A stretch of 64,000 nucleotides of DNA from Carboxylicivirga linearis (GTDB taxonomy: Bacteria; Bacteroidota; Bacteroidia; Bacteroidales; Marinilabiliaceae). Position 1 is the stretch's first letter; each line of letters begins with the position of its first letter. The translations under genes were made by a program, and so were the position numbers. The notes under the pieces were generated by a model. That model did no database searches and was not told the DNA's origin. It was given only the letters and a program-made list of their open reading frames with translations. This document shows positions 1-9,318 of the stretch, in pieces. The DNA is taken from the NCBI RefSeq assembly GCF_018271995.1, contig NZ_JAGUCO010000016.1:61946-125945 (forward strand), written 5' to 3'.

Positions 1-2
1 TC

Positions 3-1103
3 ATTACTCCCGAGAAAGTTAACTTTATGGCAACGCATGGCAGAGGCCTGATTTGCGCCCCATTAACCGAAGAGCGTTGCAATGAGTTAGATTTGGAATT
101 AATGGTTGGAAAAAACACTTCCAGTCACGCAACTCCTTTTACCGTTTCGGTTGATTTATTAGGACATGGATGTACCACAGGTATATCTGCTTCCGATAGA
201 GCTAAAACCATTGCTGCCTTGGCTGATCCCAAAACAGAACCGGAAGAATTAGGCCGACCAGGACACATCTTCCCGTTAAAAGCAAAAAATAAAGGTGTCT
301 TACGTAGAGCCGGACATACTGAAGCAGGTGTTGATCTTGCTCGTTTAGCTGAATTGTCTCCAGCAGCCGTATTGGTTGAAATACTGAATGAAGATGGTAC
401 AATGGCTCGTATGCCTGAATTGATTAAGATTGCTGAAAAATTCAATTTAAAGATTGTCACCATTAAAGATCTGATTGCTTATCGTCTTAAAAAAGAAAGC
501 CTGATCATTAAAGGTGTTGAAGTTAATCTACCAACAGCTTACGGTGATTTTAGATTTATCCCGTTCAAACAAAAATCGAATGGTATTGAGCACATGGCTT
601 TGATAAAAGGTGAATGGAAAGAAGATGAAGCCGTATTGGTTCGTGTTCATTCATCATGTGCTACCGGTGATATTTTTGGTTCATTACGATGCGAGTGCGG
701 AGAACAGCTTCATAAAGCGATGGAAACCATCGACAAAGAAGGAAAAGGTGTAATTGTATACATGAATCAGGAAGGTAGAGGCATTGGTTTGATGAATAAA
801 ATTGCCGCTTACAAGCTACAGGAGGAAGGTTTAGACACCGTTGACGCTAATACTGAATTAGGTTTTGATGCCGACGAACGTGACTATGGTGTTGGCGCCC
901 AAATATTACGCGAATTAGGAATAAGAAAGATGCGTTTAATGTCAAACAATCCTATTAAACGTATTGGACTGGAAGGATACGGGCTGCAGGTTGTAGAAAA
1001 TATACCTATTGAAGTAAACCCCAATCCTCATAATGAATTTTACATGAAGACTAAATTGGAGAGAATGGGACACAACCTACAATTCTTCAAGTACAAGAAA
1101 TAA
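3..1103 (+). CDS. ribBA: RibBA, DHBP synthase/GTP cyclohydrolase II (5' end outside window)
   Basis: Bifunctional riboflavin-pathway enzyme. The first half makes 3,4-dihydroxy-2-butanone 4-phosphate from ribulose 5-phosphate; the second opens GTP to the pyrimidine precursor. The frame is open to the left edge and the residues before the first visible Met (ITPEKVNF) fit the family, so the gene starts outside the window. Seen: a DHBP synthase segment with [12 protein letters not shown], then the cyclohydrolase II zinc site (C-x10-C-x-C in [20 protein letters not shown]) and the QEGRGIGL motif. It ends with a good hairpin terminator. No other rib gene is visible here. Assignment is secure. Confidence 0.96.
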   Translation: MTPEKVNFMATHGRGLICAPLTEERCNELDLELMVGKNTSSHATPFTVSVDLLGHGCTTGISASDRAKTIAALADPKTEPEELGRPGHIFPLKAKNKGVLRRAGHTEAGVDLARLAELSPAAVLVEILNEDGTMARMPELIKIAEKFNLKIVTIKDLIAYRLKKESLIIKGVEVNLPTAYGDFRFIPFKQKSNGIEHMALIKGEWKEDEAVLVRVHSSCATGDIFGSLRCECGEQLHKAMETIDKEGKGVIVYMNQEGRGIGLMNKIAAYKLQEEGLDTVDANTELGFDADERDYGVGAQILRELGIRKMRLMSNNPIKRIGLEGYGLQVVENIPIEVNPNPHNEFYMKTKLERMGHNLQFFKYKK

Positions 1104-1118
1104 TTCAAAAAAAAACAG

Positions 1119-1143
1119 AAAGGAGGTTAAGCCTCCTTTTTTT
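1119..1143 (+). terminator. Intrinsic terminator after ribBA
   Basis: An 8-bp stem AAAGGAGG/CCTCCTTT with a 5-base loop runs into a T tract, 15 bases after the ribBA stop. The 160 bases that follow, up to anmK, hold no gene. They carry only a 14-base direct repeat (AATATGTGTTTATA at 1179 and 1235) of unknown meaning. Confidence 0.85.
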
Positions 1144-1303
1144 ATGCAATTCTGCAAACAATAAAAACATATTCCCACAATATGTGTTTATAGTATAGTT
1201 CTGGTGGGTACCATTACTTATTTTGCGGTCAAGTAATATGTGTTTATAAAGGGTTAGATGGGTGTATGAATGTAATAAACACTGTTGGACCCACCGGTTC
1301 TTC

Positions 1304-2380
1304 TTATATTCTGTGAATTACTCCTGAAGATGAATTCTTTTTGGCTCCTGTAACTGAAGACCAGCAGTTTACTTCTCCTTGCATACGCAATGCTCCCAAA
1401 AGTGCAAACACTAGGGCCTCTTTATACTCTATTAAATTCCTATCAGGTATTTCAATGAATTGTCTCATTTTGTTTTGAAGTAGCTCTATCAGGTAACTGT
1501 TATAAACTCCACCGCCTGTTATAAGTACTGAGCCATCACCCACAACCTCTAATTCGCAACTTATTACCTCTGCTACATGATGATAATAAGTATGAGCAAT
1601 ATTCTCTACCGGTTCAGAATTATATTTATCTATAATCGGCCACAACTCTTTTTCTACCCATTCCTGCCCAAGTGATTTGGGAGCTCGCCCCTTATAGTAT
1701 TCTAAATTACTTAAATCATCTAATAGAGATCGTATAATTTTCCCTCTTCGCCCCAACGCTCCACCTTCATCATAATCTTCTCCTACCTGTTTAGCCAACT
1801 TATTTAAAACAAAATTTAACGCACATATATCCCAGGCTAATCTTTTTCCATCTTTAACAACTGAAACATTAGCAAAACCACCCAGATTGATACAAGCCGA
1901 ATAGCTTTCAAACAATAATTGATCACCAACCGGAACCAAAGGAGCACCTTGTCCTCCGAGACAAATATCTAGCGTACGAAAATCACTTACAACTGTAATA
2001 CCCGATGTGGCTGCCAACATACCTCCGTCACCCAGTTGAAAGTTCATTTGATTATGAGGTTCATGAAAGATCGTATGTCCATGCGAAGCAATAAAATCAG
2101 GCTTTTCCCCTACTCCTTCAAGAAAATGATTTACCTGTTGCCCCAGCCACTTCCCGTAATCACGATGGAGTTGCATCAATTCTGCCCCACTCAAATAAAA
2201 AGCATTTTTTAGTTTCTGCTCCAATTCTGAAGTGTACTCAACAGTCTGTGTTTTTATAAACGAATACGTCCATTTTCCATCATTTATACGTAAATTACAC
2301 ATGGCAATATCCAGTCCATCTAACGAGGTTCCGGACATAAGGCCAACACAACAATAGGATTTATTAATTTGTTCTATCAT
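1304..2380 (-). CDS. anmK: Anhydro-N-acetylmuramic acid kinase
   Basis: Phosphorylates and opens 1,6-anhydro-MurNAc to MurNAc-6-phosphate, a cytoplasmic step of cell-wall recycling. Seen: the N-terminal nucleotide-binding signature GLMSGTSLDGLD, the conserved WDICALNFVLNKLA stretch and a C-terminal ITGGGVYN motif. The open frame extends to 2467, but that extension would overlap the divergent gene and adds 29 poorly conserved residues. The Met at 2380 (MIEQINKSY) precedes the family core directly and gives 358 residues, close to the usual length, so it is chosen. Divergent from the DHOD-like gene with a 76-base gap. Confidence 0.93.
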   Translation of the reverse strand: MIEQINKSYCCVGLMSGTSLDGLDIAMCNLRINDGKWTYSFIKTQTVEYTSELEQKLKNAFYLSGAELMQLHRDYGKWLGQQVNHFLEGVGEKPDFIASHGHTIFHEPHNQMNFQLGDGGMLAATSGITVVSDFRTLDICLGGQGAPLVPVGDQLLFESYSACINLGGFANVSVVKDGKRLAWDICALNFVLNKLAKQVGEDYDEGGALGRRGKIIRSLLDDLSNLEYYKGRAPKSLGQEWVEKELWPIIDKYNSEPVENIAHTYYHHVAEVISCELEVVGDGSVLITGGGVYNSYLIELLQNKMRQFIEIPDRNLIEYKEALVFALLGALRMQGEVNCWSSVTGAKKNSSSGVIHRI

Positions 2381-2456
2381 ACACCAACATACAAACGTGT
2401 GATTAAAGAAAGTAAATAATAAATGATTCACCCTTAAATCAACAACATTTTCTATT

Positions 2457-3443
2457 ATGCCAGACATTTCAACAACCTACATGGGACTGAAGTTAAAAAG
2501 TCCAATCATAGCAGCCAGCTCAGGCTTAACCAATTCGTTGGAAGACATAAAAAAAATTGAAGCCGCCGGAGCCGGGGCCGTCGTTCTCAAATCATTATTT
2601 GAAGAAGAGATTATTACTGAGATGGATCGTCAGATGAACAAGATGCACTCCGAAAACTATCTCTATCCTGAAACAATGGAATTTTATGAGAATTATGATG
2701 TAGACGACACCCTAACCAGTTACCTGAAGCTGATTAACGATGTTAAACGAGAATCTAACATCCCGGTTATTGCTAGTATAAATGCAATTACAGCGCACAA
2801 CTGGCCTTACTTTGCCAAATCTTTAGAAGATGCAGGTGCCGATGCACTTGAATTGAATATCTCCATCTCACCTGATAACTTTGAGCAGTCAAGTGAAGAA
2901 TACGAAACGACTCACTTTTCAATAATAAAAGAGGTTTTGAAAAATGTTAAAATACCGGTTTCAATTAAAATCAGTTATTACTTTTCGAATCTGGCCGGTA
3001 TAATTCAAAAATTATCAGCTACTGGAATTGCTGGTTTAGTTCTTTTTAACCGTTTCTATTCACCCGATATTGATACTGAAAGTTTAGAGGTGGTTCCAAC
3101 ACATATTTTTAGCGACAAAAAAGACTATATATTGCCCCTACGTTGGATTGGAATAAGTTCAGGAACCGCAAAATGCGACCTATCAGCCACTACAGGTGTT
3201 CATGATTCAAACACAATGATTAAAATGATTCTAGCGGGAGCTAAAACCGTTCAGATCGCAAGTTCGCTTTATCAGAATGGCGTGGAAACCATTGAACGAT
3301 ACAATCGTGAAATTGAAAAATGGATGAATAAAAAAGAATTTGAAACCATAGATCAGTTCTGGGGAATACTTAGTCAAAAACAGGTAAGCAATCCGGCTGG
3401 ATATTTCAGACTCCAGTTTATGAAACACTTCAGTAATAAATAA
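2457..3443 (+). CDS. Dihydroorotate dehydrogenase-like flavoprotein
   Basis: A TIM-barrel protein of the class 1 dihydroorotate dehydrogenase superfamily, probably FMN-binding, in the cytoplasm. Seen: the N-terminal TTYMGLKLKSPIIAASSGLT typical of these enzymes, GAGAVVLKSLFEEEI, and a late SGTAKCDLSATTGVHD stretch in the FMN-phosphate region. The segment where true class 1 PyrD carries its catalytic cysteine (ELN-x-S-C-P) reads ELNISIS at residues 132-138, so the active base is lost. It is therefore called a relative, not PyrD; the substrate is unknown. Length 328 residues. It ends in a hairpin terminator that isolates it from the next genes. Confidence 0.8.
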   Translation: MPDISTTYMGLKLKSPIIAASSGLTNSLEDIKKIEAAGAGAVVLKSLFEEEIITEMDRQMNKMHSENYLYPETMEFYENYDVDDTLTSYLKLINDVKRESNIPVIASINAITAHNWPYFAKSLEDAGADALELNISISPDNFEQSSEEYETTHFSIIKEVLKNVKIPVSIKISYYFSNLAGIIQKLSATGIAGLVLFNRFYSPDIDTESLEVVPTHIFSDKKDYILPLRWIGISSGTAKCDLSATTGVHDSNTMIKMILAGAKTVQIASSLYQNGVETIERYNREIEKWMNKKEFETIDQFWGILSQKQVSNPAGYFRLQFMKHFSNK

Positions 3444-3449
3444 AAGATG

Positions 3450-3474
3450 GCCGGACTCAGCTCCGGCTTTTTTT
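3450..3474 (+). terminator. Intrinsic terminator after DHOD-like gene
   Basis: Stem GCCGGA/TCCGGC with a 6-base loop, followed by seven T, beginning seven bases after the stop codon. It also argues against starting the next gene at 3447, which would place its N-terminus inside the terminator. Confidence 0.85.
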
Positions 3475-3524
3475 ATTGCCTTCAAATAGATAATTTCGCA
3501 GATGATACACTTTTGAAGACATCA

Positions 3525-3713
3525 ATGTACATAGACGATTTTTATATGGCCGACCCCTTAAAGGAAGGCGAAGATTTTTACATGGATCCTAAAGGCTTTC
3601 GGGTTATGACAGCCAAGTATTTAACCCAAAGAGGCTATTGCTGTGGAAACGGATGCAAACACTGCCCCTATTTCCCACCTCATCAAAAAGGTAATCGCGA
3701 ATTAAAAGAATAA
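3525..3713 (+). CDS. Small DUF5522-type cysteine-rich protein
   Basis: A 62-residue protein with the core EGEDFYMDPKGFRVMTAKYL and then C-C-G-N-G-C-K-H-C-P, the pattern of the DUF5522 family of short Bacteroidota proteins. The four cysteines suggest metal or Fe-S binding, which is inference; no function is established. The frame is open back to 3447, but that Met lies in the upstream terminator, so the Met at 3525 is chosen; the Met at 3546 is equally possible. It sits nine bases before fmt and is probably co-transcribed with it. Confidence 0.8.
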   Translation: MYIDDFYMADPLKEGEDFYMDPKGFRVMTAKYLTQRGYCCGNGCKHCPYFPPHQKGNRELKE

Positions 3714-3722
3714 CTGTTGTCA

Positions 3723-4691
3723 ATGGAAAATAAAAACTTACGCATCGTATTTATGGGCACGCCCGATTTTGCGGTTGAAAGCCTGAAAGCACTGGTTGAG
3801 AATGATTTTAATGTTGTGGGCGTGATAACTGCCCCTGATCGCCCTGCCGGACGAGGACAAAAATTAAAGCAATCACCGGTTAAAGAATATGCTCTAACAG
3901 TGGGGTTACCTGTTTTACAGCCCGAAAAACTAAAAAATGAAGACTTCCTAAATGAACTTCGTGCCTTAAAAGCCGATTTACAGGTAATTGTAGCATTTCG
4001 TATGTTGCCAGAAGTAGTATGGAATATGCCACCATTGGGATCGTTAAATCTACATGGTTCACTTTTACCTCAATACCGGGGGGCTGCACCAATTAACTGG
4101 GCTGTAATTAACGGCGACAAAAAAACAGGTGTAACTACTTTCTTTTTGCAACACGAAATTGATACTGGCAACATTATCATGCAAAAAGAGATGCCTATTG
4201 AAGATGATGACACTGCCGGTTCTGTTCATGATAAAATGATGGTTATGGGTGCACAAGTAGTTGTGAAAACCGTTAAAGCCATTCAAAGTAATACTGCAAA
4301 AGCAATCCCTCAGAATGAATTCTCAGACGCAACGACATTACGACCAGCGCCCAAAATATTCAAAGACGATTGCAAAATCAATTGGTACGATTCTTCTGAA
4401 TCTATCAGAAATAAGATTCGCGGATTATCTCCCTATCCAACAGCCTGGACTGAATTAGAAATGGTTAATGGCAAAAAAATAAGTACCAAAATATTTAACT
4501 CTGAAGTGAGTAAAGATATTCAATTAACACCCGGCACCATTAAAAGCGACAACAAAACTTATATCGCCATTGGTACAGAAGACAATGCTATTATAATAAA
4601 AGATCTGCAGTTAGCCGGCAAAAAAAGAATGCTAACAGAAGATTTACTTAGAGGATTTGACACTACTCAAATCAATGGCTTACAGCAATAA
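3723..4691 (+). CDS. fmt: Methionyl-tRNA formyltransferase
   Basis: Transfers the formyl group of 10-formyl-THF to initiator Met-tRNA in the cytoplasm. Seen: the N-terminal RIVFMGTPDFAVESL motif, the catalytic stretch LNLHGSLLPQYRGAAPINWA, EIDTGNIIMQ, and a C-terminal tRNA-binding domain with IRGLSPYPTAW. A TTG at 3717 is in frame, but the ATG at 3723 (MENKNLRIVF) fits the family N-terminus, so 322 residues are called. It follows the DUF5522 gene closely and ends at a long hairpin shared with the convergent glucosaminidase gene. Confidence 0.96.
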   Translation: MENKNLRIVFMGTPDFAVESLKALVENDFNVVGVITAPDRPAGRGQKLKQSPVKEYALTVGLPVLQPEKLKNEDFLNELRALKADLQVIVAFRMLPEVVWNMPPLGSLNLHGSLLPQYRGAAPINWAVINGDKKTGVTTFFLQHEIDTGNIIMQKEMPIEDDDTAGSVHDKMMVMGAQVVVKTVKAIQSNTAKAIPQNEFSDATTLRPAPKIFKDDCKINWYDSSESIRNKIRGLSPYPTAWTELEMVNGKKISTKIFNSEVSKDIQLTPGTIKSDNKTYIAIGTEDNAIIIKDLQLAGKKRMLTEDLLRGFDTTQINGLQQ

Positions 4692-4697
4692 AAAACA

Positions 4698-4734
4698 AGG
4701 CACAAAAACATATAATTAGATAGTTTTTGTGCCT
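4698..4734. terminator. Bidirectional terminator between fmt and glucosaminidase gene
   Basis: A perfect 12-bp stem (AGGCACAAAAAC/GTTTTTGTGCCT) with a 13-base loop between two convergent genes. T-rich sequence follows on the plus strand. It probably serves both genes. Confidence 0.75.
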
Positions 4735-4767
4735 GTATTTCATTCTTATATCAAGCAGAAGAAACCC

Positions 4768-5706
4768 CTATTTCTTCTTTCTTCTAAGATTCAACTTCTC
4801 TCCGCCTTTAAGCTTGGCATTCTCATTTAAACCATTATAACGCAAAAGCTTTTTCATTTTCACACCATATTTCTGAGAAATATAGTGCAAAGTTTCACCT
4901 TGTTTAACAATGTGATATTCATGCTTTCTATTGGCCTTACCTTTTTTCGACTGAATATATAAATAGCGATATTTACTTATGTCGGCATTTTTGGGAAGAT
5001 CGTTATACTTATATAATTCCCAATCGCGTAACCCAAACTCTTTCGCAATGGCGTCAAACGAATCACCTTCCTCTGTTCTAATGTATTTCACCCCATTATT
5101 ATAATCTGGCACATGCGTATTATACGGACTGATTATAAAATTATCATTACCTCTTGTCTCAGCTTTCCCATCTTCTCGCGTCCATTCCTGTTCTTCATCA
5201 AGCAAATACAATTTATAATCTTCAATAATCTTAATCAACCGATGAGAATATTTGGGATCTGTTGCATAACCTGCTTTCTTCAACCCTTTTGCCCAACCTT
5301 TGTAGTCAGTTGTTTTTAAATCAAACAAAGACGAATATCTACCTTTAGTGGTTAAAAAATCAGAATGGTCTATATACGATTCATAAACGGTTTTATATTT
5401 TCTGAAGCATTCATTCCTGCGGTCATCATCATGATAAACCTTCTTCCCTTTCCAATCGCTATGGCATTTAATTCCAAAGTGATTATTAGATTTACGTGCT
5501 AATGTGCTATTACCGCTACCCGATTCCAGAATACCCTGCGCCATTGTAATACTTGCAGGTATTCGGGTTCTTTTCATCTCTTTAATGGCCAAATCCTTAT
5601 ACAACTCAATATAATCGGTAGTAGAGTATTTTCTTGTGGATTGCGCATCAACACTATAATAACAGAAAGTAAAAACAGTAAATAATAAAACCGTTATACG
5701 ACTCAT
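4768..5706 (-). CDS. Secreted glucosaminidase with C-terminal LysM domains
   Basis: A peptidoglycan hydrolase of the GH73/FlgJ-like N-acetylglucosaminidase family, exported. Seen: an N-terminal signal peptide (about residues 1-22, ending near VDAQ); the catalytic domain with ITMAQGILESGSGNSTLA, whose Glu is the expected acid, and NNHFGIKCHSDWKGKKVY; a weak LysM near residues 210-255 (EEGDSFDAIAKEFGLRDWEL); and a clear LysM at the C-terminus (YHIVKQGETLHYISQKYGV). Length 312 residues. Likely role: wall turnover or daughter-cell separation. It has its own promoter with an inverted repeat around it. Confidence 0.9.
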   Translation of the reverse strand: MSRITVLLFTVFTFCYYSVDAQSTRKYSTTDYIELYKDLAIKEMKRTRIPASITMAQGILESGSGNSTLARKSNNHFGIKCHSDWKGKKVYHDDDRRNECFRKYKTVYESYIDHSDFLTTKGRYSSLFDLKTTDYKGWAKGLKKAGYATDPKYSHRLIKIIEDYKLYLLDEEQEWTREDGKAETRGNDNFIISPYNTHVPDYNNGVKYIRTEEGDSFDAIAKEFGLRDWELYKYNDLPKNADISKYRYLYIQSKKGKANRKHEYHIVKQGETLHYISQKYGVKMKKLLRYNGLNENAKLKGGEKLNLRRKKK

Positions 5707-5728
5707 TTGCTAAATTTTAATTACATTA

Positions 5729-5775
5729 CAAGGCTAAGCTTCGGACAAAGATAAAAATTTAGCCTTGCTACCAAA
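5729..5775 (-). promoter_or_regulatory. Promoter with flanking inverted repeat, glucosaminidase gene
   Basis: On the minus strand, TATCTTTG (5746-5753) matches the Bacteroidota -7 consensus TAnnTTTG, with TTTG (5772-5775) 18 bases further up. A perfect 9-bp inverted repeat, CAAGGCTAA (5729-5737) and TTAGCCTTG (5759-5767), brackets the -7 element: one arm lies between -33 and -7, the other just inside the transcript. A further TTTAGCCTTT copy is at 5779-5788. This suggests an operator or a leader hairpin; the binding protein is unknown. Confidence 0.5.
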
Positions 5776-5964
5776 TATTTAGCCTTTAAAAACAATATTG
5801 TAATTTTGAAACGAAAAACTTAACCAAAACTTATATAAGGATAACATAAAATGTGCCTGCATACAGAACTGATTATTGACATCACGTTCTAATATCAAAT
5901 CATGAAATAAATTCATTATTTCATTTTTATTCAATTATAAGTTAATACAATAGAAGCACAACAG

Positions 5965-6459
5965 ATGAAAAACATACATATCAACACCAATATAACAGCT
6001 TTTGAATCTCCATCTGAATTACCTGAAGAAGATCTGGAACTGGTAGAAGCGGCTAAGGAAGCTTGTTCAAAAGCATACGCTCCTTATTCTAGATTTAATG
6101 TTGGAGCTGCCATTCGACTGGCAAACGGTGTTATTGTGAAAGGAAATAATCAGGAGAATGCAGCTTATCCATCTGGCTTATGCGCCGAACGTGTTGCCAT
6201 GTTTTATGCAAACTCGAAATATCCGGATGTAGCTGTAGTGGGCATTGCCATTATTGCCATGAATGATGATGGCATATTAAAAAATCCAATTGCTCCATGC
6301 GGATCATGCCGACAAGTTTTACTTGAAACAGAATTACGCATGAAGCAAGAATTTTATACTCTTTTGGTGGGTGCTACCGAAATATACAAAATAGATAGTT
6401 CGGCAGCTTTGTTACCTTTATCATTTACCGGAGAAGGATTAAAACGTAAAAAGCCATAA
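5965..6459 (+). CDS. cdd: Cytidine deaminase
   Basis: Zinc enzyme that deaminates cytidine and deoxycytidine in pyrimidine salvage, cytoplasmic. Seen: AYAPYSRFNVGAAI, the first zinc/catalytic motif YPSGLCAERVA with the catalytic Glu, and the second cysteine pair in APCGSCRQVLLE. At 164 residues it is the usual short tetrameric form with a modest N-terminal extension. It converges with the pseudouridine synthase gene with a one-base gap and no visible terminator between them. Confidence 0.95.
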   Translation: MKNIHINTNITAFESPSELPEEDLELVEAAKEACSKAYAPYSRFNVGAAIRLANGVIVKGNNQENAAYPSGLCAERVAMFYANSKYPDVAVVGIAIIAMNDDGILKNPIAPCGSCRQVLLETELRMKQEFYTLLVGATEIYKIDSSAALLPLSFTGEGLKRKKP

Positions 6460-6460
6460 G

Positions 6461-7147
6461 CTAGTTTACATTCTTAAATTCCTTCCATAAAGGTTCATCT
6501 TCGGGTGTATCAGCAATAATTTCAACGGCTTCCTTTTTTACCGGATGAAGAAATGAAATTCTGCGTGCATGCAAAGAGATTCCTCCACCTTTATTTGATC
6601 GGCTAAAACCATACTTTAAATCTCCTTTAATAGGACAGCCAATTTTAGCTAACTGACAACGAATCTGATGATGACGTCCAGTTTGAAGATCGACCTCCAA
6701 AAGGTAATAATTCTTCAAACCAGAAACCAAACGATAATTCAGAATGGCTTCTTTGGCTCCTGAACGCATCTTTGGAAAAGCATATGATTTATTTTTCTCT
6801 GAATTCTTAAGAATATAATGCTTTAACTGAGCCTCATCCAGCTCTGGCAATTCTCCAACAATAGCCCAATAGGTTTTCTTAATCTCTTTGTCCTGAAACA
6901 TCTTATTCAAACGCGACAAAGCCTTGCTGGTCCGAGCAAATAAAACAACGCCACTTACTGGTCGGTCCAAACGATGAACCACCCCAAGAAATACATCACC
7001 GGGTTTATTGTATTTCTTCTTGATATATTCCTTCACCTTATCACTCAGCGTTTGGTCTCCGGTTTTATCACCTTGTACAATATCAGAACCGGATTTATTA
7101 ACCGCAATGATATGGTTATCTTCGTAAAGAATATCGAGTTTACTCAT
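6461..7147 (-). CDS. RluA-family pseudouridine synthase
   Basis: Converts uridine to pseudouridine in rRNA or tRNA. Seen: the catalytic motif HRLDRPVSGVVLFART with the active Asp, and LQTGRHHQIRCQLA near the C-terminus. No S4 RNA-binding domain precedes the catalytic domain, and at 228 residues it is a short member. The frame opens with a TTG at 7150; the adjacent ATG at 7147 is preferred. It follows panB by 12 bases, so the two are probably one transcript. The target site cannot be told from sequence. Confidence 0.92.
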   Translation of the reverse strand: MSKLDILYEDNHIIAVNKSGSDIVQGDKTGDQTLSDKVKEYIKKKYNKPGDVFLGVVHRLDRPVSGVVLFARTSKALSRLNKMFQDKEIKKTYWAIVGELPELDEAQLKHYILKNSEKNKSYAFPKMRSGAKEAILNYRLVSGLKNYYLLEVDLQTGRHHQIRCQLAKIGCPIKGDLKYGFSRSNKGGGISLHARRISFLHPVKKEAVEIIADTPEDEPLWKEFKNVN

Positions 7148-7159
7148 CAATTATTTTTA

Positions 7160-7978
7160 TTAATATTGCTCTCTTTCATTTGGAAAGTCTACACTCTTCA
7201 CATCATCAATATAATTACCTACAGCTCCAGTAATTTCAGCATATAAGTTATGATAACGACGTAAGAAACGAGGTGAAAATTCCTGATTAATACCTAGCAT
7301 ATCATGTATTACCAACACCTGACCATCAACCTGATTTCCTGCACCAATACCAATTATAGGAATATGTAATTCTTGAGCTACACGTCCTGCTAAATCAGCT
7401 GGTATTTTCTCTAATACAATGGCAAAACAACCCGCTTCCTGCAATAGGTGTGCATCTTCTATTAACTTATTAGCTTCCTCTTCCTGACGAGCACGAACAG
7501 CATAGGTTCCGAATTTATGAATAGATTGTGGCGTTAGGCCCAAGTGTCCCATAACAGGAATACCCGCTGATAAAATACGCTGAACCGACTCTATAACTTC
7601 ACTTCCGCCTTCAATCTTTACAGCATCTGCAGCTGTTTCTTTCATGATACGAATAGATGAAGTTAAAGCTTCTTTTGAATTGCCTTGATAGCTACCAAAT
7701 GGAAGATCAACTACCACCAATGATCTTTCAACTGCTCTTACCACAGAAGCTCCGTGATATATCATTTGATCAAGAGTAATAGGTAAAGTGGTTTCCCAAC
7801 CGGCCATTACGTTAGATGCTGAATCACCAACTAATATAACATCAACTCCTGCACGATCAACAATATGGGCTAAAGAGTAGTCGTAAGCGGTTAGCATGGC
7901 TATCTTTTCGCCTTTCATTTTCATCTCACTTAAAACATGAGTAGTAACTCTTCTTGGGCGTTCCTTTGCTACTGACAT
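7160..7978 (-). CDS. panB: 3-methyl-2-oxobutanoate hydroxymethyltransferase
   Basis: First committed step to pantothenate: adds a hydroxymethyl group from 5,10-methylene-THF to 2-oxoisovalerate. Seen: [40 protein letters not shown] (metal-binding Asp), [16 protein letters not shown] and GHLGLTPQS, all family motifs; 272 residues is the normal length. First gene of a pair with the pseudouridine synthase; a good promoter lies about 75 bases upstream. No panC or panD is nearby. Confidence 0.96.
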   Translation of the reverse strand: MSVAKERPRRVTTHVLSEMKMKGEKIAMLTAYDYSLAHIVDRAGVDVILVGDSASNVMAGWETTLPITLDQMIYHGASVVRAVERSLVVVDLPFGSYQGNSKEALTSSIRIMKETAADAVKIEGGSEVIESVQRILSAGIPVMGHLGLTPQSIHKFGTYAVRARQEEEANKLIEDAHLLQEAGCFAIVLEKIPADLAGRVAQELHIPIIGIGAGNQVDGQVLVIHDMLGINQEFSPRFLRRYHNLYAEITGAVGNYIDDVKSVDFPNEREQY

Positions 7979-8052
7979 TTTTCCAATTTTTTATGCCTGA
8001 CGGCTATTAACATCGTTATCGTAGATCTTTAAATTTAGATAATAGCGACCTG

Positions 8053-8085
8053 CAAAGGTAGTAATTAGAAATGATGCACACCAAG
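8053..8085 (-). promoter_or_regulatory. Predicted panB promoter
   Basis: Minus-strand TACCTTTG (8053-8060) is a perfect TAnnTTTG -7 element, with CTTG (8082-8085) 21 bases further upstream as a -33 candidate. The predicted start would leave a leader of roughly 65 bases before the panB ATG. Confidence 0.5.
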
Positions 8086-8135
8086 AGTTATTGCGATTGT
8101 TAGCAACAAAATTCGGTCAGAGGTACCTGATATGG

Positions 8136-9305
8136 TTATTTCTTAACTCTATACAATCCTATTAATCCCAAAAGCAGAATAACTAATCCAATGTACTTTG
8201 CCTCTACCCATCTATCAAAAACCAGATCCATTACCAATAGTGGTGAAGATTCTCCGAAGCGGGGATCAAAGCTATGTACAGATATTTCCCATCCCTTAAA
8301 ATATTGCGTCTGCCCCGGACTTAATATATGATCATCATATTTTGATACCGTATCAAATATCCGAACCTGAGACACATACTTCTGATCCTGACTATATAAT
8401 ATAGATATTTTTGAATTATTATTGATATTTAATGATAACGGCATCTGATCACTACTACCACTGGTAACCCAACCGTTTGCTACTTCTTCATTACCTTTCA
8501 AAACAATAATCATAGCAGCCTGAACACAATTAATGGTATCTTTTGAAACAAAGCCAGAATCGGTTGATACTGCCCTCGGTAAAAATTGTTCCACCTTAAC
8601 TTCATAATCACCTAAGTTTAACAAACCTGATTGAGAAAAGGGGACAGACTCGAGAATAGACAAATCCTCTGAATTACTCTTTCGAAGTGCAAAATCAACT
8701 TCCTGATCAGGTAATTCTAAATTCATTAATTTCAGCGCAAAAGGAGTTCGCAAGGCTCGCCCATCATGATTTCTTCCTTCAAAGATTGCTCTGTCTTTTC
8801 CAATTATCATTGTCATATGGTAATAATCATACTGACCATTAACCGTTGCCATAACAAAAACCAGATAACCAATCAGAGGCAGTATAGCAAACATTTTATT
8901 CCACCCACTGTATTTTTTTCCTATTAAAATAATGGCAACACCCGATATTACAACAACATATATCAACATTAAAGTTGCAGAAAGACCTTTGACATAACTT
9001 AAAAAAGGAATTTCTTCTGCCAGCGGATCAAAAATAAGGGCAACTCCAATTGAAGCCAAAACTACCAGACTTGGAATAAAAGCTGGAAATGAAGCTAATT
9101 GTTTTATAAAAACTTTTTCAGTGATTATTCCAACTGCCATACCAACAACCAGTAATACCAGATAGAAATATAAATTTTGCGGCCAGGTTGGTTTAAACCA
9201 ACTAAACTGTCCAACTACTGAATCAAATAATAACCCCATTGCTAATAGCAACAGGGTGATAAGTATTCCAGATAACCATATGGTTCCTTTTTTAGTTTTC
9301 TCCAT
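8136..9305 (-). CDS. ResB-like cytochrome c biogenesis-type membrane protein
   Basis: Last gene of the cytochrome cluster. A 389-residue membrane protein: about four N-terminal hydrophobic helices (near residues 10-30, 45-62, 75-93, 110-128) and one more at 135-152, then a large extracytoplasmic region, then a final helix near 368-386. The C-terminal part, YFKGWEISVHSFDPRFGESSPLLVMDLVFDRW followed in quick succession by a helix, resembles the end of ResB/Ccs1 proteins, which carry haem or hold apocytochrome for haem attachment. It shows no CXXCH. No CcsA partner is visible in the window. The role in maturing the cytochromes next to it is inferred. Confidence 0.65.
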   Translation of the reverse strand: MEKTKKGTIWLSGILITLLLLAMGLLFDSVVGQFSWFKPTWPQNLYFYLVLLVVGMAVGIITEKVFIKQLASFPAFIPSLVVLASIGVALIFDPLAEEIPFLSYVKGLSATLMLIYVVVISGVAIILIGKKYSGWNKMFAILPLIGYLVFVMATVNGQYDYYHMTMIIGKDRAIFEGRNHDGRALRTPFALKLMNLELPDQEVDFALRKSNSEDLSILESVPFSQSGLLNLGDYEVKVEQFLPRAVSTDSGFVSKDTINCVQAAMIIVLKGNEEVANGWVTSGSSDQMPLSLNINNNSKISILYSQDQKYVSQVRIFDTVSKYDDHILSPGQTQYFKGWEISVHSFDPRFGESSPLLVMDLVFDRWVEAKYIGLVILLLGLIGLYRVKK

Positions 9306-9318
9306 AAATAAAACTTAA

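Noticed and set aside
1179..1248. Two 14-base copies of AATATGTGTTTATA
   Set aside because: Only two copies, AT-rich, no inverted partner or insertion-sequence features; insufficient to call a mobile or regulatory element.
2381..2467. N-terminal extension of anmK to 2467
   Set aside because: Overlaps the divergent DHOD-like gene and adds residues unlike the family; the Met at 2380 precedes the conserved core.
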